DNA of 64,000 nt, taken from assembly GCF_020085105.1 (NCBI RefSeq), contig NC_058063.1:15857262-15921261 (forward strand). The letters are read 5' to 3'. The first letter of the stretch is position 1. Each line of letters begins with the position of its first letter. The notes beneath the pieces are model-generated. The model saw only the letters and a program-made list of their open reading frames with translations, ran no database searches and was not told the DNA's origin. The translations under genes and the position numbers were made by a program. Positions 1-14,015 of this stretch are shown here, piece after piece. This stretch comes from Siniperca chuatsi. Taxonomy: Eukaryota > Chordata > Actinopteri > Centrarchiformes > Sinipercidae.

Positions 1-418
1 AGACTGTAGATTTTGTCACTTACACTGAAAGAGCATCAGGAAGGGATCTTCTAATGTATCCAGTATGAAGAAGAGGAATGATTACAGCAAGTAAAACCTG
101 TTTCAATGTTAATATGGGCATCTGCCTATTGTTTTCACATAGACTTGAAAAATTGTGTACCTATCCTTTAATATAGACAAAAATCTCTCCATATAGCCCT
201 CTCTTGCCACCATAAGTGTCTTCTAATGGCTGCTTCAAGCTGCAATCCTGAACCTTTTATTCCCACATCTAAATCATGTTGGCATTTGACTTCTCTCTGC
301 TAGTACAAACAGCTGACAGCGATCTTCCAGACAGCCCCATCAATTCCAACAACTACCTTCACCTTCAAACACCTGGGCTAACATATCCCAATTTGTATCA
401 CGAGTCAAGTCAAAGTAC
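1..418 (-). other. clcn3: clcn3 intron, cut by the window edge
   Basis: Sequence downstream of the donor at 417-418. No coding match to the next expected ClC-3 segment (YPVLEVI in human) was seen, so that exon lies outside. Confidence 0.8.
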
Positions 419-675
419 TTGCCGAAGCGTGTCGATTTGCGCCGCCGGCACCAAGCAATGTTGGCGCGGATGAAGAAGGCTCCCCAGAGGCCTCCGAAAA
501 CTCCCAAAAGGATGAAAGGGATGAGCTCAAACAGGTACCACGGTGTGTGATACTCCACGTAGAACAGCACCAGACGGCTGTTACCAAACGGGTTGATGGA
601 GCGCAGGACGAAGGCCGCCACCAGGGCAGCGAAGAAGGAGCGCCACAGCGTCTTGAGAGGGAAATAGTAGCTTAC
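419..675 (-). CDS. clcn3: clcn3 coding exon, VSYYFPLK to FGK
   Basis: This exon gives about residues 342-427 and is the last clcn3 exon inside the window. It encodes membrane helices beginning [22 protein letters not shown] and ending in the basic [12 protein letters not shown] segment. The acceptor CTCCAG is at 676-681. The donor follows two bases of the final lysine codon, AA|GTACTT. Its 257 bases leave phase 2, so the next exon off the left edge must begin with a single base completing that codon. Confidence 0.95.
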
Positions 676-3600
676 CTGGAGGAGATAGAGAGAGTTTACA
701 AGATTCGCTGTGGTTGAAAAGTTTAATCGATGATACTGCTATTTACACTAAGCATTCTGTTGTGATTTTGGAGCATGAAAATGAAGCTGTACCTCCTCCA
801 AGCTGAAGAGCACTCCTCCAATCGGGGCTCCAAAAGCAACAGAGACCCCAGCCGCCGACGCAGCAGATAGAACCTGAGAGAACAAAACAAACGCACCACG
901 GCTGATGTGATGGGTCTTACATCCAGTCACAAACAACTACACTGACTCGAAACACACAGTCATATATCATAATAATAGAATACTACAAAGGGAATAAGTA
1001 GCAAATGAGCATTTTGTGTTGCTGTAACATACATTTCTTCCCTCTCACCTCTCGTTTCTTGGCCTCGTTCTTGCTGTATTTGGGGAAGAGGTAGGAAAAG
1101 ATATTCCCACAGCAGCAGGCCACATGGACAAGGGGGCCCTCCTTCCCCAGGCTGAGGCCAGATGCCACAGCCAACACCAGAGTAATGGTCTTGATCATCA
1201 GGGTCCACTTGCCCAGGTAGCCCCGGATGATAAACCCACTCAGGATGGTCTTGATCTGGGGACAGAGGGACGGGTAGAGATGAAGAGGAAGGTAGAGATT
1301 AAGTCTATAAAATGTCAGAAAATGGTGACAAATGCCCATCAGTTACCCAGAGCCCAAGGTAATGTCTTCAAATTGCTTGTTTTGTTCAACCAATAGTCCA
1401 AGAACTAAAGATATTCAATTTACTGTGATATAAAACAGCAGCAAATCCTCACAATTTAGAAGCTGGAACAGTAGTTGGCAATCAGCTGTCTATCAATCAA
1501 TTAATCAAATAATCATTTCAGCAGTACAGTGGAGTAATCGGATTTGCATTTATTTTGTAAATCAGAAAAGTTTTAAAGCCACTGGAACTAACTTCCTTGT
1601 AAATAGGTAATTTGTGTTCTTTTGCAGAAGCAAAAATCATATAAAAAACAATTAGTCAATAAATTTGTTTCTCTTTCCCTTTGTTTTAGTCTTTTTGGGC
1701 CATTTTATGCCTTTATTAGGCAGTGGATAGTAGAGAGCTGACAGGAAACAGCCAAAGTCAGCCATGTCTGACCAATTAAAATCAGCAGGCAGATGATGTC
1801 ATATATCCCGCTCAACCCCCACTTTTAATAAAATATTTTCAAGTTGGCTTTTCGATCTCTTCAAGCAAACTCACTCAGGTTTTGCTTCATCTGCATCTCT
1901 ACCTTCTAATCTTTTCCTCTATTCTGTCACGTCTACCACACACTTTACTTGGCAAGGCAGTTCCAGCTCTCTTGTTCCCATGGCAACAAGAAGATAGCTT
2001 TTTGAAAGCTCAGAGTGCTCACCTTAAAATGGCTTTTTCACAGCACGGTCAAACCTGCCACATCTCTCCCTGCTGCCCACTGAATTAACAATTTGAAGCC
2101 ACTTCGGGACATTAAAAGGAAAACCAATAAGCATGAAAAAACACTGTGTGGATCCCAGAGAGTGCACATAACTATATAATGATGCAGCTGCAGATTTATA
2201 TTTACATTTATAGACTTTCTATTTCATGTGTACTTACTACTACCACCAGAGCAAATTGATCAGACATGAGAAAATGAGAGAACCGGGAGATAAAACAGAA
2301 CATCAATAACCTGTTTCAGAGTGAAAGAGCTTGTGTAGAATTTCTGCAGAAAACAGGAAAGACACTCAAAGAGATAACCTGCCAACATCATTAGTTTGAT
2401 AAAACTGATACCTTCTGTGGCAAAACCTAGTTTTGGGCTCTGTGACTGAACCAAGACATTCCAGAAATCTTTTACCAAATGAATATCTGTCAAAATCCTC
2501 TTAAAAGAAAAAAATGACACTGTTTGAAATGTTGCTGCATGAAAGCCAACTCTCAACTCTTGGATGTTGGAGTTTCCCACAAGAACTTCAATGCACCACC
2601 ATGGAGGTTTCAAAACGGCCCCATTCAAGTTTCAAGTGTACCTGAAAGGGTTTCGTAAAAGCAACATTTTCCTCACCTCAGGGATCCCCGAGCCGCAGGC
2701 GTAGGGAGCGAACACCTTGACCAGACAGACAGCCAGGAAGGCGAATGACAGAGCCCAGTAGATGTACATGAAGTAGTTCATGATGTACGAGCCGGGGCCC
2801 TGCAGAGAGGAGAGGAAGAGGAGAGCAGCAGTGGTAAAAGAGTCAACACCTTGAAACTCAATGGTACCAAATATTTTCAAGGATTTATTACACCATTGAA
2901 CTGCCAGACTGCTTTCAAGGTAAGGAGACACCATATTTTTAAGGTTTCAGCTGTATATATAAATCTTTTAGAATGACCACAATGACAAGAGTCTAATCTA
3001 TCGATACACATGTTCATATTCATCTAACTTTTCATAGCACTAGCAGTCTGTTAAAGTTCTACATACTACTACTGTCCCACAGGCTAAACAGTGGGTGATA
3101 AAATGTTTAAACTCTGAATACGTCAAGACGTTTCTGCTCGTTTTTGATCATTATTATCACCTTTAAAGTTGTCACTTTCACATATGATATATCATTATAC
3201 TGTATTATTGTGAATGATTATCTTAAGGCAGGTCACTAATAAAGGCCAGATAAAGACATTGTTGGGGAGTAAATCACCTGTAGTTCACATGGTAAATTCA
3301 TAATAATGTACATTTCCACAGCACTAATTACATCAGTACAACAGCAGTCATATTCACCACTTTGCTGGCCTCAATTCCTCTTTTGAACAGAAACACAGTT
3401 TTAATATTGCTGTAAGTTATTGTCATTGAATCTTGAATACTTCCTGTATATATTTCAAATTAAAAGCCTACAAGGAAAGGGTGGGATTACTCCCTTTGTG
3501 GTGCTGGAGTGCTTTAAATGTGAAACAGCAGTGCAGGAAATATTGAGTTGCACTGAAGACAGCTTGATAGCGATTGATAAAAACAGAAAAGTAAAGTTGA

Positions 3601-6600
3601 AAATTATTAATGAATGACCCACATCTTAAAGCAACGGAGTGGTGCATATGATAGGACCATGTTGTTGCACTGATGTAAATAATGTAAATGTACATTTTAC
3701 TGAATTTATCAAGACAACAGGTAAACATGGAAGACGTTTTACCTGCATTAGCAGCAAACAGCATATTAAAACAGGAGCAAATCAGAAAATATGAAGGCTA
3801 AAATAGAATAAAATATACTCATAAAACGGGAAATTTGGAATAAATGCTGGTCTCTATGTTAAGTTAAGCCTTTGAATAAATAAAATTCAAAGACAAATGC
3901 TGTTGCAGCGGCTTATGTCCCTATCATGTGCCTGTGTTAATCTACCTCGGCCTGCCCCAGTATTAGCTCAGCCCAGCTCTTCCACTGAGGACACTTGTCC
4001 CGCTCAGCAAAGGTGGTCTCATTGGATGTCCAGCAGCACTGCTCGTGGTTGAACCACATGGCACTCAGACACACGCCCTCCTTCAGGTCGTTCAGCCAGT
4101 CAGCAGCAATGTCAATCAGGCCAGCCAAAGCACCTGGCGGGAGGAGTGAACCAGGAAGGAAAAGAGGGGCGAATAGGTGAAGGCAGGGAGGAGAGAAGAT
4201 AGAAAGAAAAAAGAGGCAGAGGCAGTTAGCTTGCTAGTTATGCTACTAGCTTTATATGAGTGTTATCTTATTAATTTAGAACAGCAAGGTAGACCCAAGT
4301 CTTTTAAAATTGCTATATTGAAAGAAAATACAAAAATACAAAATGTAACCTGACAAAGCTGTGTTTAAGCTGCAACATGGAGGCTTTTTGCCCTAATAAC
4401 TGGCTTTCATCGGCATCCTTCTCCTAAAATTTAGCACTAATCCTGACAGCCAAAGAGCAGGGACACCTACAGTCACGCTCTCTAAATACCTACATAAATA
4501 CAAAATGGAAGGTTTTGTAACCAAATCACCACAGAAACATTACTCTATACTAGAAATACTAGAAGCTTTCCTACAAAAAAGCTATTTTACAGCAACTTAA
4601 ATTTGACTACCTGGTCCTCACAGGGTGGTACAAAGGCTTGTTGGTTCTCTTTCTTTTTGGTGGTCATAGAAATATAAATCATTTATGTAGATTATGCTGC
4701 TTTGAGGACTGGTGAAGATCTGTCTGTGTGTTGTGCGAGTGGTTAAGTGAGAGCAAAAGACAGAGACCAAGAGAAAGACTGAGCATGAGCTGCCTGAGGC
4801 AAAGCATGTGAGAGTGACTAGCAAGAAGAAATAACGGCTGCGTGCGTGTGTTTGTACTGCATATGTGTATGTGTGTTACCTGAGGCCAAGCCAGTGAGCG
4901 TCACCACCAGCCACCCAGACCAAGCATCGTACAGGCTCTTTGTGAACTCCCATGCCGACTCCTTTTTCTTACTGTTAATCTAAAAACACACAGAATACAC
5001 AGCATAATTAAATATATAATAACACAGCAAACTAATTTAATAAGCTTTCGAAAAATGTCATTAGATGAAGTATGAAATTACTTATACTGGCAGTAATGCA
5101 AGTTGGTCTAAGGTTTATATCAACTCCCCATGATAAGTAATTCATTTACTCTAACAGTTGATTACACAATTTACATTCCAGATAAAGACCGGGTTATAAA
5201 AACAATGGTTGACAAAGTATTCAAAGAAGAGTTATGACTTCCAGGAGTTCTGCACTACATACATTCTGGAAAGTGGGCTGTAATTATTAAGTGTTGACAG
5301 AGAGAGGTTGTATCAGGACAGGGAGATGTAGCCAACAGTTTATTGTGTGTCCATTCATGAGTTCAGTACAATTAAATTTCTACATTGAGTATGACCTTCA
5401 TCTGGTAGGATTTGTCAGTTGCTGTTTGTAAACACATGAATCAAAGTTGGCCCCTCCTCCCCAGCTCAGAGCGAGAGAGAGAGAGCTAGAGAATGAATGA
5501 AGAAAGGGAGCAGCGTTAGCGAGAACAAAGCAGTGAATCAGAGAAATAAAACGTTATTTTCTGATTTTTCAGCGGCGGTAACGTTCTACAGCACAAATAA
5601 AAAAAATGAAATCACCCACACCTCCGCACAACCCTGCGAGAAGAAGCCAGCTTCATCCTGTCCGCTGCTCTCTGCTCTGCGTATGTGTGTAGTTCAGACC
5701 CGACCTATCTACACACTTTGTTTCAGCGCTGTGCCAGTGCTGGAGATACATCCATGACACAGAGAGAGCAGAGGAGAGAGACGGAGAGAGCAATGTAACC
5801 TGCTCGCTATGAGTCCCGACCTCACAGACTGTGTGTTGTTATTGGCTGGGGGCTACACACCCAAAAGGTGTTGATGCCTAGAAACGTCCCGAGCACAGCA
5901 AACTAATAAGAAACTAAGAAAATACAGGCAGAGGGCAGGGTCTCTGCAGATACAGACACCGCCACACACTTCCAGTGGGTCATAAGTGATGATTGAGAGG
6001 GACCCTTTTTTGTCTGTACATTGTTTTGTTTTTTTAGGAAAATCCTACTTATTCGGTCTTTAAATTCTTTTCTCTTGGATTTTCTGTTGATGCAGTTTTG
6101 GTTTCTGTAAGTAGATTGTGCCATTTCCCTTCTGTTAAGCCATTGAGGCTAAAACTGCTGATCTTAACTACCCAGTTCTTTTTTTGTGTGACCCAAACAA
6201 ACTGTTGCTGCACAGGAAGTGTGCAATACATCACTACCTTTTCAGCAGAAGATTTTCTGCTGACACTAGTTAATGTGAAAAGCAGTATGAACTGGAAACA
6301 GGCTGAGCTACAAGTATCAATTTGAACCTTCTATTACAAACTAATTCTGAGCTTTCAAAAACCTTCTGACATTCGGTTTTAAGACTAAAGGCCTCAGTAT
6401 GCTTCAAACAAAGTGGTTGTTGGATTTTCTAAGGGCGGGGTAATACTACAAAAGAAGTAGTTCGTTTGACATGGGGATAACAGCGTACATTTTCGGACAG
6501 TCTCTCCTTGCACTCAATTGTTCCACATCCCTTTTGCCTTTAGTCGTGGTCGGAGTACATGTCGTACAAACTAGCTCGTCTTAAGTATACTGAGGTTAAA

Positions 6601-9600
6601 GGCTGCCTTTTCGGCCAGCCTCAGTCTCCTCACCTTTCGGTGCCTCTCGCGGTCCTTGCACTTCTCACGGACCCAGTCGATGGTGTGGAAGTCGTCGTAG
6701 GTCCCCACACCAGGGATGGGCTCCTCTAGGAAGTCCAACAGGTGGGTGGTGCTGCTGGGTGCCCCGCCCCCGTTAGACATAGCGTAGTTAGACCCTGAAG
6801 AGGAAAGACAGAGCAAGAGAGTAATGACTGTAAGAATTCGCAAAATTCACAGAAAAAAATACATAAATGTTTTATTTAACTTTTTAAATGCATAAGAAGC
6901 ATCTTATGTATGCAAGTATATATGTAGTGTTCAAAACAATATCTTTTGGTGAACTGTTTGATTAGAAAAAAAAGATGAAGAGGCTTATCTCAAACAAAAC
7001 AATATGATAGAGCATGCAGGATATAACATAAAATGTCAGTTTTTGCCTTAGAATCTACACTGTTGAGACTCTGTATACACATACAAACAACTGATTTTCC
7101 TTCAGAGCCATTTTTCCAGAGAAACCCATCTGAACTCTGTTTGGCAAATGATTTCCGTCTCTGCAGCATGGATCAGTAAGAAACAAGCACCATCAAACAT
7201 GTTTACAATGTTAAAACAAAAAAGAAAATCTTGTAATGTGATATTTTAGCCATGCAGCTCTGCCGTACATCTGATCCTTATATATGCTCCTGAAAAGAAA
7301 AGACATCCATCATAGTGCTGCCTGCAGCACATTAGAGCTACATCTCCTCGATTATCTGGCCCATCAGAAACACTGCAGAGCTAAACACAGTCACCACTGA
7401 GATATAATGACACTGTCAGAGCTACACTGAGAAAAACCTTGCAGTCCATCACGTCATCTGGAACAAAAAACGATAAGGGAGTGGAGGTTTATCTGCAATG
7501 CTGAAACATTTGGATGAGTAAACTTTCACTGAAATACCTGGAGGAAATCTCTCTCTCTGCTCAGATTCTCCTGCTGTGAGATGGTCTTTTATATTTTGAA
7601 CAGCAAAACTTCAATCAGGAACTTCTACTAAAAGCTCTTTCTGTAAAATCCAGACTAATTCAATTACATTTAAACCCTTTAACAGATGCCTTGTTGGCTT
7701 TTTCTTGGAGCCCTAAAATCCTCTGCCCTTTTCAGAGTAAAAACTTTAACTACTCGTATGTCTGGCAGTCTTATTAGTGCTGGTCTGATTGTATCGGCCT
7801 ACAGGCTGCAAGGCAATGTGATTGCTTATAGGCCCAATAACCATGTACAGTCAGTTCAGTAATAACTTCAACATGAAAGTGATTAGTCACAGGATATATT
7901 AATTATTTAACAACTAAACAAAGCAAATGCTGTCCACTGCCTTTAAGAAGATTATGCAGATAATTCAGTAAGTCAACTCCAATATTCAAGTGTAAGAAGG
8001 CCATCTCATCAACTTAAAAATGCACTGCCACATGTTGAATCTGGCACAAAGTGTGTTTGATAAATTAGGGAAAACTTGTCCTTCTACATTTGAATTAGTC
8101 AGAAAAGCCAAGTCTAATCCTCCCACTTGTGATGAAACAAATATATTCTTCATCTGCAATACAAAGGCAGTACAGTGTGCAACAATGACATAAGGGAGGT
8201 ACCAAGCAACAGTTAAAGCTTCTGTTTAAGTGTTCAGAAGAACAAAGAAGAGTCAAGAGTCAAAATAATTATGTGACACATCACAAGTACAACTTGTTTC
8301 TCCTATCCATGCACATTCAGCAATATCAGATTAATTCACATGAAAATGGGTGTCATAACTGGGTGTGTTAACATTAAGGCTAAATCTGTAACAAAACAGA
8401 AGCTAAATAGTGACAAATGGCAAACAGAGCTCATGCACTGAACAAAGTAAGTATTCACTTAATTAAGAGAAAAGGTGGTACTGTTAGTCCCAGTGAAGTG
8501 GCAGTCAGAGCATATTTAGCTTCTGCAGGTTAACAGGACAATTAAGACAGAGCTTAAAGATAAAAGCTAGAAAAAATGTATTTTGTATTTCACTGTTTCT
8601 TAAAGAGAAACTTAACACCAAGACAAAAAGCACTGTTTCACTGACCATTTCTGGTTGAAAGATTCAAGGGACACTGCTGGGTGTGGTATCACTGTTCAGA
8701 AAAAGTTATATTTTCAGATGGTGTTGAGTTACCCTTAAAAACAACTGCAATTTAGATTCATGAAAGACAAATGGGAACACAATGCAAGGTCTTTATTCAG
8801 TCAGACATTGAGGGTAGAAAGCAAAGAACTTGACATATGCCTTCAAGTGCTAATTCAATATTTACTATTTAACCAGATCGATTTAACTTCAGAATAAAAA
8901 GGAACCACAAACAACAGTTTGTTTCCTGCCGAAGTGGCACTTTGAGTACACAAACAAAAAGAAATTATTTCCCACCTGGCATGCCATTTTTTGACTGGTG
9001 TGATCTGTAACAATACGAAACAAAAGTACATTATGTTGTGGCTCTCACACTGCGAAATGTGGGCGAGAGTAATGCCAATCGAATGACACATCACGGTTAA
9101 TACTGGGGCAGATAATCTTGTGGCCTTTTGAACAGCAAACATACATATTCCAGTCCACAATACATCTTTTCCCCTACATTTGTAATCTCCTGAGCATAAC
9201 TACAACGGGGGCAGGGTCGTGACTACAAGGCCTCATTCATAGCTGTTGACTCTCTGGGCTCTGCATTTAACATAAAAAGTCCCTTTGATGGATCTGCATC
9301 TTTTCCAAGCATTACAGCACTGCAAATACTGCTATAACAATACCAAGGTATGACCATATAATAAATGAGCTACACAAATCAATGCACCAAAAAAAAAAAT
9401 ATCCAGAACAGGTGAGAGAGATTATAAGAAGTGAAAAGCATGAAAAGCAGATGATAAATTGTATCAAATTATATACATCTCAGTTTGGAATAAAACTCTT
9501 GCACACTAGTGACATTTTTATCCGCAATGACTGAGTCATAAGCAGAAGATAAAGCCTGTTTCCCAGAGACTTCCCACATTACGAATGTGGGCCATGACAG

Positions 9601-9895
9601 AGCCTTTGAAAGTGCAGCTTATTAGCTCGTATCACTGCCTTTGATGTTTGATGGGATGTGGGAGATGGGAAATAAGTCGAAACCCTTTAGTGAGAACGTC
9701 TGCAAGAAGCAGGGACAAAATGGCCAAGTGTAGCTTTCATCTGACCAGCCGATACATGTCCTGTCCAGAGAAGAGAAAGGCGAAGTGAGTGTGTAAGTCA
9801 GCAGCAGTATGAGTGTCAGGCTTGGCAGGGAGACTGATACTATCTTTCTCCATTTTGATTTCAGAGCAACGGCGACAGTCTGGACGGTCCAGGGA

Positions 9896-9953
<58 letters not shown>

Positions 9954-12900
9954 AGGGGAGGTGGGATGAAGATGACTCAGTCCTTTCCAAAAAACACAGA
10001 CTTCCATATCAAACTGCTTTTGTTGAGTCAATAACTAAGACATGATCCTTCTAAACCAACAGACAGACTGGACACCTGAGGGCAAAAAGAAACAAACAGT
10101 AGAGCGATGAGCGGTGGTGTCACTTTCTAATTAACTGTTTTAAAGGAAATATTGACATGGTTTTATGATCTACTTTCCTTTGAGTCATCAGTTTATACAT
10201 CTGCATAGTAAGCACAAGAGAGTGAGCTGTTTCAGCCAAAATAAAACAAGACCTACAACCCTTAAGAAATGTGCGTCATGTCTTGCAGCTGCTTTGAATT
10301 CTGGTCTACTGAATAAAAGTTGGTATCTCTTTATTTATTATTTTAATGGTTTTCTGAAACCAGCAGTTTCAGCTGAACATTTAGTTGCCTTTAGCAACCA
10401 CTACTGGCACAGTTCCACGGCAACTACAGTTTAACTGACATTAGGCCTTTCTGAATACAGAGTACGCAACGTTCAAACTCACATCCTTGGGAGATCGAAT
10501 TTGAACTTGGGAGTCCAAACTCCCAAGAACGGGAGCACAATTTGCAATGTGGACAACAACGTTGTTGCTGGCATCACCAGCTCACCCAGGCTCTGGTGAT
10601 TACACTTCAACACAACTGTGCACCTGTCAATTAGAAGTCTAAATAGTTAATTTACAGTGTAAAAAAACCAAATCTCAATACCAACTTTGGTGACATAATG
10701 GAGTTTTATAATGAAAATTACAACCGTTCTGAGTCTGTTTCATATCTTCCGCCATCCCTGATACCCAGTTTTCATAGTTTCACAATTACTTCCAGTGAAA
10801 AAAAGGACCAACTCCCATCTTCAACCTTAATTGGAGGTGCGTTTAACTTCCGCACCTACACACAGTGCGGGCAGAAAAGAGACAGCTAGGATAACTGGGA
10901 GGGTCTTTAACTTGCCCCCCCCCAAAAAAAAAACCTGGGCAGAGAGATCAGAATAGGAAAAACTATGCTGGAGAGTTACTTTTGCTGTCCTGTCAGAGAG
11001 GCGTTACGATAATAAATCTTGCTCTGAAGGGACTGGGCGACCCGTTTCGGTCACTATTTCTAGAGTTCTGACTCAAGACAAAGAGACAAAATGTTTCCTG
11101 AATAAACACAGGGATTCATAGGGGCTGACAGCACTGCATTTTATATTGATTTCTTAAAAGGCCTTTCAAACCACCCATTGACTGAGATGGTGACGGTAAT
11201 GACTTTTCAGTCCATGCTCATGTAACAAATTTCATAATGGACAATACAGATTGCATTCATTCATTTATTCCAAAACTACCCAGTTTATACTGAGCATCTT
11301 GATGTCGACTTCTGACAATTGAGAATATTTATAATGCTAAATTGACATTAAGATATTTAATTTTACAATTTTTCAATTATCTGTGGCCTTAGAAGAAAAT
11401 ACACCAACAATCAACAAAAAGAAAAAAAAAAAAAAAGATCCAGAACTGTACATTTTGTAAGCGGGGTCACAAAATAACACCCTATGCTCTAGGAAATTGA
11501 GTTTTTTATGATTCACAGCAAATGTATAATTTCATTGTTTCAATACATTTGCTCCTGAAAGACTAAAATGCAGATGAAGTGAGCAAAAAATGTTCTATGG
11601 AGACAAAACATTAAATGACAACAACCCAGCAGTGTCAGTGTGTGAAGACAACAGAGCACAAAGATAAGACTGCGGCTCTACACTGCAGTAACTACTGCAA
11701 AATTTCCAGTAAGAAAACTGGGGATTTGACTGATTAGATAAATCAGAGAAGCCCCTCCTGATGATGCTGCACCACTGGCATCCATCAGTAGTATCAGGAG
11801 TGTGGAGCCAAGCGAGGGTGACGCCACGGAAAACAGAACCCGAAGGGGACTGCATACGAGCACATTGCCAGCATCACGCTCCAACGGTTCAGCGGGCACG
11901 CAGACAAAAAGACACACACACATAAAAATAAGGCTTTAGTTGCATTAGTACAGTGAGGCGGCGATTCTGTTCAGCCTGCATCAGGGCTAAAAGCCACGTC
12001 AGTGCACACACAGGCTTGCTGACTGTCAGTAACACCACTTCTCTAAGTGAGCAGAATTTGACATGGCTTCCATGTGTTACTATGATCAATGAGGTGGGAA
12101 ATGAGCATCAAACAACTGCTTGTTCAGAGGTTTCTGTGTCTAATGTTTGGAGAAATTCCAGGTTTACTTCAGTTTAACGACCACCCCTGTATTCCCCTGT
12201 ATTAGGCCTACTCTACTACTGTTGAGTAAATCAGATCAGAGAGGTTTAGAGGAAGCTGGCTAGGACACCCTGGGTCAACTGGGTTGGAGAAGAGTTAGTC
12301 TGCTCAGCCATCATGTGATCAGCATCATAAACTGAGCCCGACAACCTCCTTATAGACTGAAGAGCCTTGTTTTGGCCGACGCCAGCCTAATAACCAGACC
12401 GGTGGAATCCCCGGAGTCGCATGAAAGGCTGACAAATAAATGGATCAAAGTCCGAAAAGCCTGAGGACTCAAATGCCTCTTTTACACCTTTTCCTTTGTG
12501 TGTTTACATATAACATGTTGATTTTGAAAAGTTGAGACAAGGCCACAGTGTTTCAAATGTCCTTAAAGTGAACAAATTACTATATTTTGTTTTGCAGTAG
12601 TAAACACACTATATGTTCACTTTCACGGGTTATTAAAGCAGGAAACTGACTAACAAACTTATATGGATTACAATTCATGTAACCATGACATGGGAAACTG
12701 CCAGAAGACACGTGGGTAAAGCTGCTTCTACGTGAAAGACTGCCAAAATAGAAATAGAGACGTACGGTTAGATGCGGCAATCTGATCTGTAAACTATGAA
12801 ACTGTGCGTGAGGAGGAATTAAAAGCTTGGATGTAGGGACGTCCCTTTGCACAAAGTGGATGTAGGCAGCAGCGGATCTGTCCTGAACTCACTTGGGGCC

Positions 12901-13937
12901 TTTTGTCTGTTTGCTCCCCGTTAAAATCTAACAAGGCCTGGAGGAACCAATGAAATGAAAACTCCCTAAAGGCCACATTGGAAAGACAAATAAGACTACA
13001 TTTTTCTGTAGAAAAACAAGTGATAATTTCACAGGACTTGACTGCATGCCTACTCCCTGAGGTGCTAGTTATGTTTGATGGGATGTCAGGTGACTTCCTA
13101 AATCTAGCCAACAGGTGTCCTCACACTGCAGGCACATTGTGAAAACACACAGCCTAAATCTATGAACATCCAGTTCACATACGTTGTAGCTAAAGCCTCA
13201 CTGTGCCTGAAATTAAAATGGATGATGTTGTCTTTACCCGCTGCTGCTTACAGGCCCAAGCACAAGCCTTCACACTAAATCAACTGTCTCTTTATCTCAT
13301 TATCTCTGGCGTACACACACACACACACACACTGCTGGTTAATCGTCAACAGAGGTGAATGGTGAAATATGCTGGTCAAATAGCTGTTTTGCTCCCACAG
13401 AACATGCAGCGCTATCATTAGCAATGGCAGCTTCTAGCCCATACTGGCACAGCGATTTCCATGCCTCACCAACGTTTGTTAAAACTGCACCGTGTCTGCC
13501 TGCCATATGGCTACATGCACTCACTGTACAAGGAGGACGGCCTCTGTCATCACAGCAGCGAGAGGTAAGGAGGGAACCGGAGGGAAGGGGGAGAAAAAAT
13601 AAGAGGGGACGTGGCGTACCTCTTTTAGGGATCTCCTGCAGGGGTATTGTGTCCCCTCCCCCGTCGTATGGCAAATAGGGGTCGGCCGCCGCGTCCTCCT
13701 CCTCCATGTTGACAGTTGAAACGAGGCTAAGCTAAAGCTAGGCTTCACTACGCACTGCTCACTGCGTGTGTGGCTGCCATGTTTAGCGGAGGAAGACAAG
13801 CGGAGCTGTGTGAGAGTGTGTGTGTGTGTGTGTGTGTGTGCACAGGGCTCCCTCCCTCCTCCCTTTTCTTTCTCGCTCGCTCTCTCCACTGCAGCAGCTG
13901 ACTGTTAGAGCTGATGATGTCATCACACTCTCTCTCA

Positions 13938-14015
<78 letters not shown>

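Larger units (their letters stand above)
1256..4879 (-). other. clcn3: clcn3 introns between exons 4880-4979 and 1049-1255
   Basis: Non-coding sequence of 1256-2676, 2800-3945 and 4134-4879, interrupted by the two listed exons. Apart from the family 1 repeat at 1309-1535, I see nothing in it. Confidence 0.7.

Noticed and set aside
340-621. Reading of the last clcn3 exon continuing past 419 into FDLTRDTN
   Set aside because: The family sequence continues with YPVLEV, so the frame after AA|GTACTT is intron read-through.
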